Shown one piece after another: positions 32,449 to 33,780 of a DNA stretch of 33,780 bases. Under the pieces are notes generated by a model. It made no database searches, was not told where the DNA came from, and saw only the letters and a program-made list of their open reading frames with translations. A program made the position numbers and the translations under genes. Every line of letters starts with the position of its first letter. The stretch's first letter is position 1. This DNA comes from Cytophagales bacterium (GTDB lineage: Bacteria > Bacteroidota > Bacteroidia > Cytophagales > Thermoflexibacteraceae), in assembly GCA_947457925.1 (NCBI GenBank), contig CANGYA010000018.1:1-33780 (forward strand). Direction: 5' to 3'.

Positions 32449-33453
32449 ATGAAAATTATAATTCCTATGGCGGGACGTGGCACAAGATTGCGTCCTCATA
32501 CGCTAACAGTCCCCAAACCTTTATTGCCTATAGCTGGTAAACCTATAGTACAACGCCTTGTAGAAGATATTGTGAAAGTTTGCAATGAACCTGTGGAGGA
32601 AATTGCATTTATCATAGGTGAGTTTGGCGAGCAGGTAGAAAAAGATTTGTTGTCTATAGCCCAACAGGTAGGTTCTGTAGGTAAAATTTACTACCAAGAC
32701 AAGCCATTAGGTACAGCCCATGCTTTGTTGTGTGCAAAACCTTCTTTGACAGGTAACATTGTCATTGCCTTTGCAGATACACTTTTCAAGGCAGATTTTA
32801 CTTTGGACAAAAACCATGAAGGCGTAATTTGGGTGCAACAAGTCCCGAATCCATCTGCCTATGGAGTAATTAAAACGAATACAGAGGGTTACATTACAGA
32901 TTTTGTAGAAAAACCTACGGAATTTGTATCTGATTTGGCTATTATTGGCATTTACTATATCAAAAATGGCGAGGTTTTGAGAGATGAAATGCAATATTTG
33001 ATAGACAATGACCTTAAAGAAAAAGGTGAATACCAACTCACCAATGCCTTAGAAACCTTGAAAAGAAAAGGTGTAAAATTTGCCCCTGCCCGCATTACCG
33101 AATGGTTGGATTGTGGTAACAAAGAAATGACTGTGAACACTAATCAACGGTATTTGGAATATATTAAAGACACACAATTAGTGGCGGAGTCGGCTCAAAT
33201 CGTAAACAGTGTAATTATTCCGCCTGTGTATGTCGGCAAAAATGCACAGTTGCATAATAGCGTAGTAGGACCTCATGTGTCTATTGGAGATAATACGGTT
33301 GTCAAAAATTCAGTGATTAAAAATACGATTGTGCAACAACAAAGCCAAATAGACAATGCCAATTTGCAAAATTCTATGGTAGGTAGCCACGCCAAAGTAA
33401 ATGGTACAGCCAAAGATTTGAGCATTGGGGATTATTGCGAAGTGAAATTGTAG
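32449..33453 (+). CDS. Sugar-phosphate nucleotidyltransferase
   Basis: A 334-residue NDP-sugar pyrophosphorylase. The N-terminal MAGRGTRLRPHTLTVPKPLLPIAGKP is the NTP-binding signature of the glucose-1-phosphate thymidylyl/uridylyl and mannose-1-phosphate guanylyltransferase group. QDKPLGTAHAL, IVIAFADTLF (the metal-binding aspartate) and FVEKPTEF follow. The C-terminal 70 residues are hexapeptide-like left-handed beta-helix repeats (VGKNAQLHNSVVGPHVSIGDNTVVKNSVIKN). The base and sugar are not certain. It could feed the same cell-surface pathway as the RmlD-like gene, which is 26 kb away. A strong terminator lies downstream. Confidence 0.9.
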   Translation: MKIIIPMAGRGTRLRPHTLTVPKPLLPIAGKPIVQRLVEDIVKVCNEPVEEIAFIIGEFGEQVEKDLLSIAQQVGSVGKIYYQDKPLGTAHALLCAKPSLTGNIVIAFADTLFKADFTLDKNHEGVIWVQQVPNPSAYGVIKTNTEGYITDFVEKPTEFVSDLAIIGIYYIKNGEVLRDEMQYLIDNDLKEKGEYQLTNALETLKRKGVKFAPARITEWLDCGNKEMTVNTNQRYLEYIKDTQLVAESAQIVNSVIIPPVYVGKNAQLHNSVVGPHVSIGDNTVVKNSVIKNTIVQQQSQIDNANLQNSMVGSHAKVNGTAKDLSIGDYCEVKL

Positions 33454-33584
33454 TATATTCCTAAGCAAGTAGCTTTGTTGGGAGCTAAAATTACTATCAT
33501 TTGTTAGGTGGTGAAGTTTAGCTGCACACTTCATAAATACTTTTGTTGCAAGGGCTAAATGCCTTGTAATCTTCGAAAAATAGC

Positions 33585-33620
33585 CCACCTAATAATTGAT
33601 TGATTATTAGGTGGCTTTTT
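33585..33620 (+). terminator. Rho-independent terminator
   Basis: CCACCTAATAAT (33585-33596) pairs with ATTATTAGGTGG (33603-33614) and is followed by CTTTTTTAT. A perfect 12-bp stem with a T-run: the strongest classical terminator in the window, about 130 bp after the nucleotidyltransferase stop. Confidence 0.85.
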
Positions 33621-33628
33621 TATGCTCA

Positions 33629-33780
33629 AAGATGTAATGCTAAAGGTGTAATCTTTTCTAGTGTCGTGCTATGAATTGTTATACGTAGTCTTCAAGAAGC
33701 TCTATAAAGATGACATCTTTCTAAAAGATGTCATCTTTATAGAGCTTCTTGAAGACAATCAAACTTATTTCTTTGAAAAA
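33629..33780. repeat. Composite nested hairpin element, cut by the window end
   Basis: Three layers of different hairpin families are stacked. 33629-33655 matches 19591-19617 at 24 of 27 positions. 33663-33683 is identical to 7456-7476. Then comes a perfect 33-bp stem (33688-33720 with 33724-33756, CTA loop). The right arms of the outer layers would lie beyond 33780. No gene is seen. Confidence 0.7.

Noticed and set aside
33525-33545. CTTCATAAATACTTTTGTTG resembles the right end of attC-like copy 2 (5567-5586).
   Set aside because: No matching left arm, core site or inner block was found near it, so a chance or decayed match cannot be distinguished.

Overview
The window looks like part of a Bacteroidota chromosome, most likely from a Cytophagales-like gliding or environmental lineage. 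It is AT-rich and carries a TonB-dependent receptor with an N-terminal CarboxypepD-like domain. It also has Bacteroidota-type promoters (TTG, about 19 bp, TAnnTTTG), a fused alpha/beta E1 2-oxoacid dehydrogenase, a multi-PAS SpoIIE phosphatase and a fused SpmA/SpmB protein. All of these were read by eye from the sequence, so the lineage is an inference.

Layout. 1-3490: a TonB-dependent receptor and a DJ-1/PfpI-like lipoprotein. 3494-5594: a restriction-modification pair between long hairpin repeats that resemble integron attC sites. 5843-12769: ordinary genes, namely an RmlD-like reductase, YqgE/AlgH, a ComA-like synthase, heme A synthase, an outer-membrane barrel, and an AraC-type regulator divergent from a serine hydrolase. 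12775-13326: a small barrel protein. 13575-16866: a two-gene unit pairing an SPL-like radical SAM protein with a methyltransferase-helicase fusion. 16871-18010: another attC-like hairpin, an Rpn-type nuclease gene and a half hairpin. 18099-33453: core metabolism and signalling, including accC and accB, a thioredoxin-like protein with a PAS/SpoIIE phosphatase, E1, a VapBC-like pair, a frameshifted esterase, SpmAB, hemL, a nucleoside phosphorylase and a sugar nucleotidyltransferase.

The most striking pattern is the family of dispersed hairpins beside accessory genes (3498-3592, 3586-3720, 5457-5594, 16871-17002, half copy 17946-18010). They have AAC on the left and GTT on the right, a conserved inner block (TAATTTAGGCT) and stems that differ in sequence but keep pairing. 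The first bases of a cassette are complementary to the left end of the hairpin that closes the same cassette, as expected for integron cassettes. No integrase gene is visible, so this is best described as CALIN-like (attC sites lacking an integrase).

The rest of the window is rich in another kind of structure: nested or composite hairpins in almost every intergenic space. Different copies share arms but differ in their cores, and one palindromic element is inserted in frame within the E1 gene. No tRNA, rRNA, CRISPR array or classical insertion sequence was seen.
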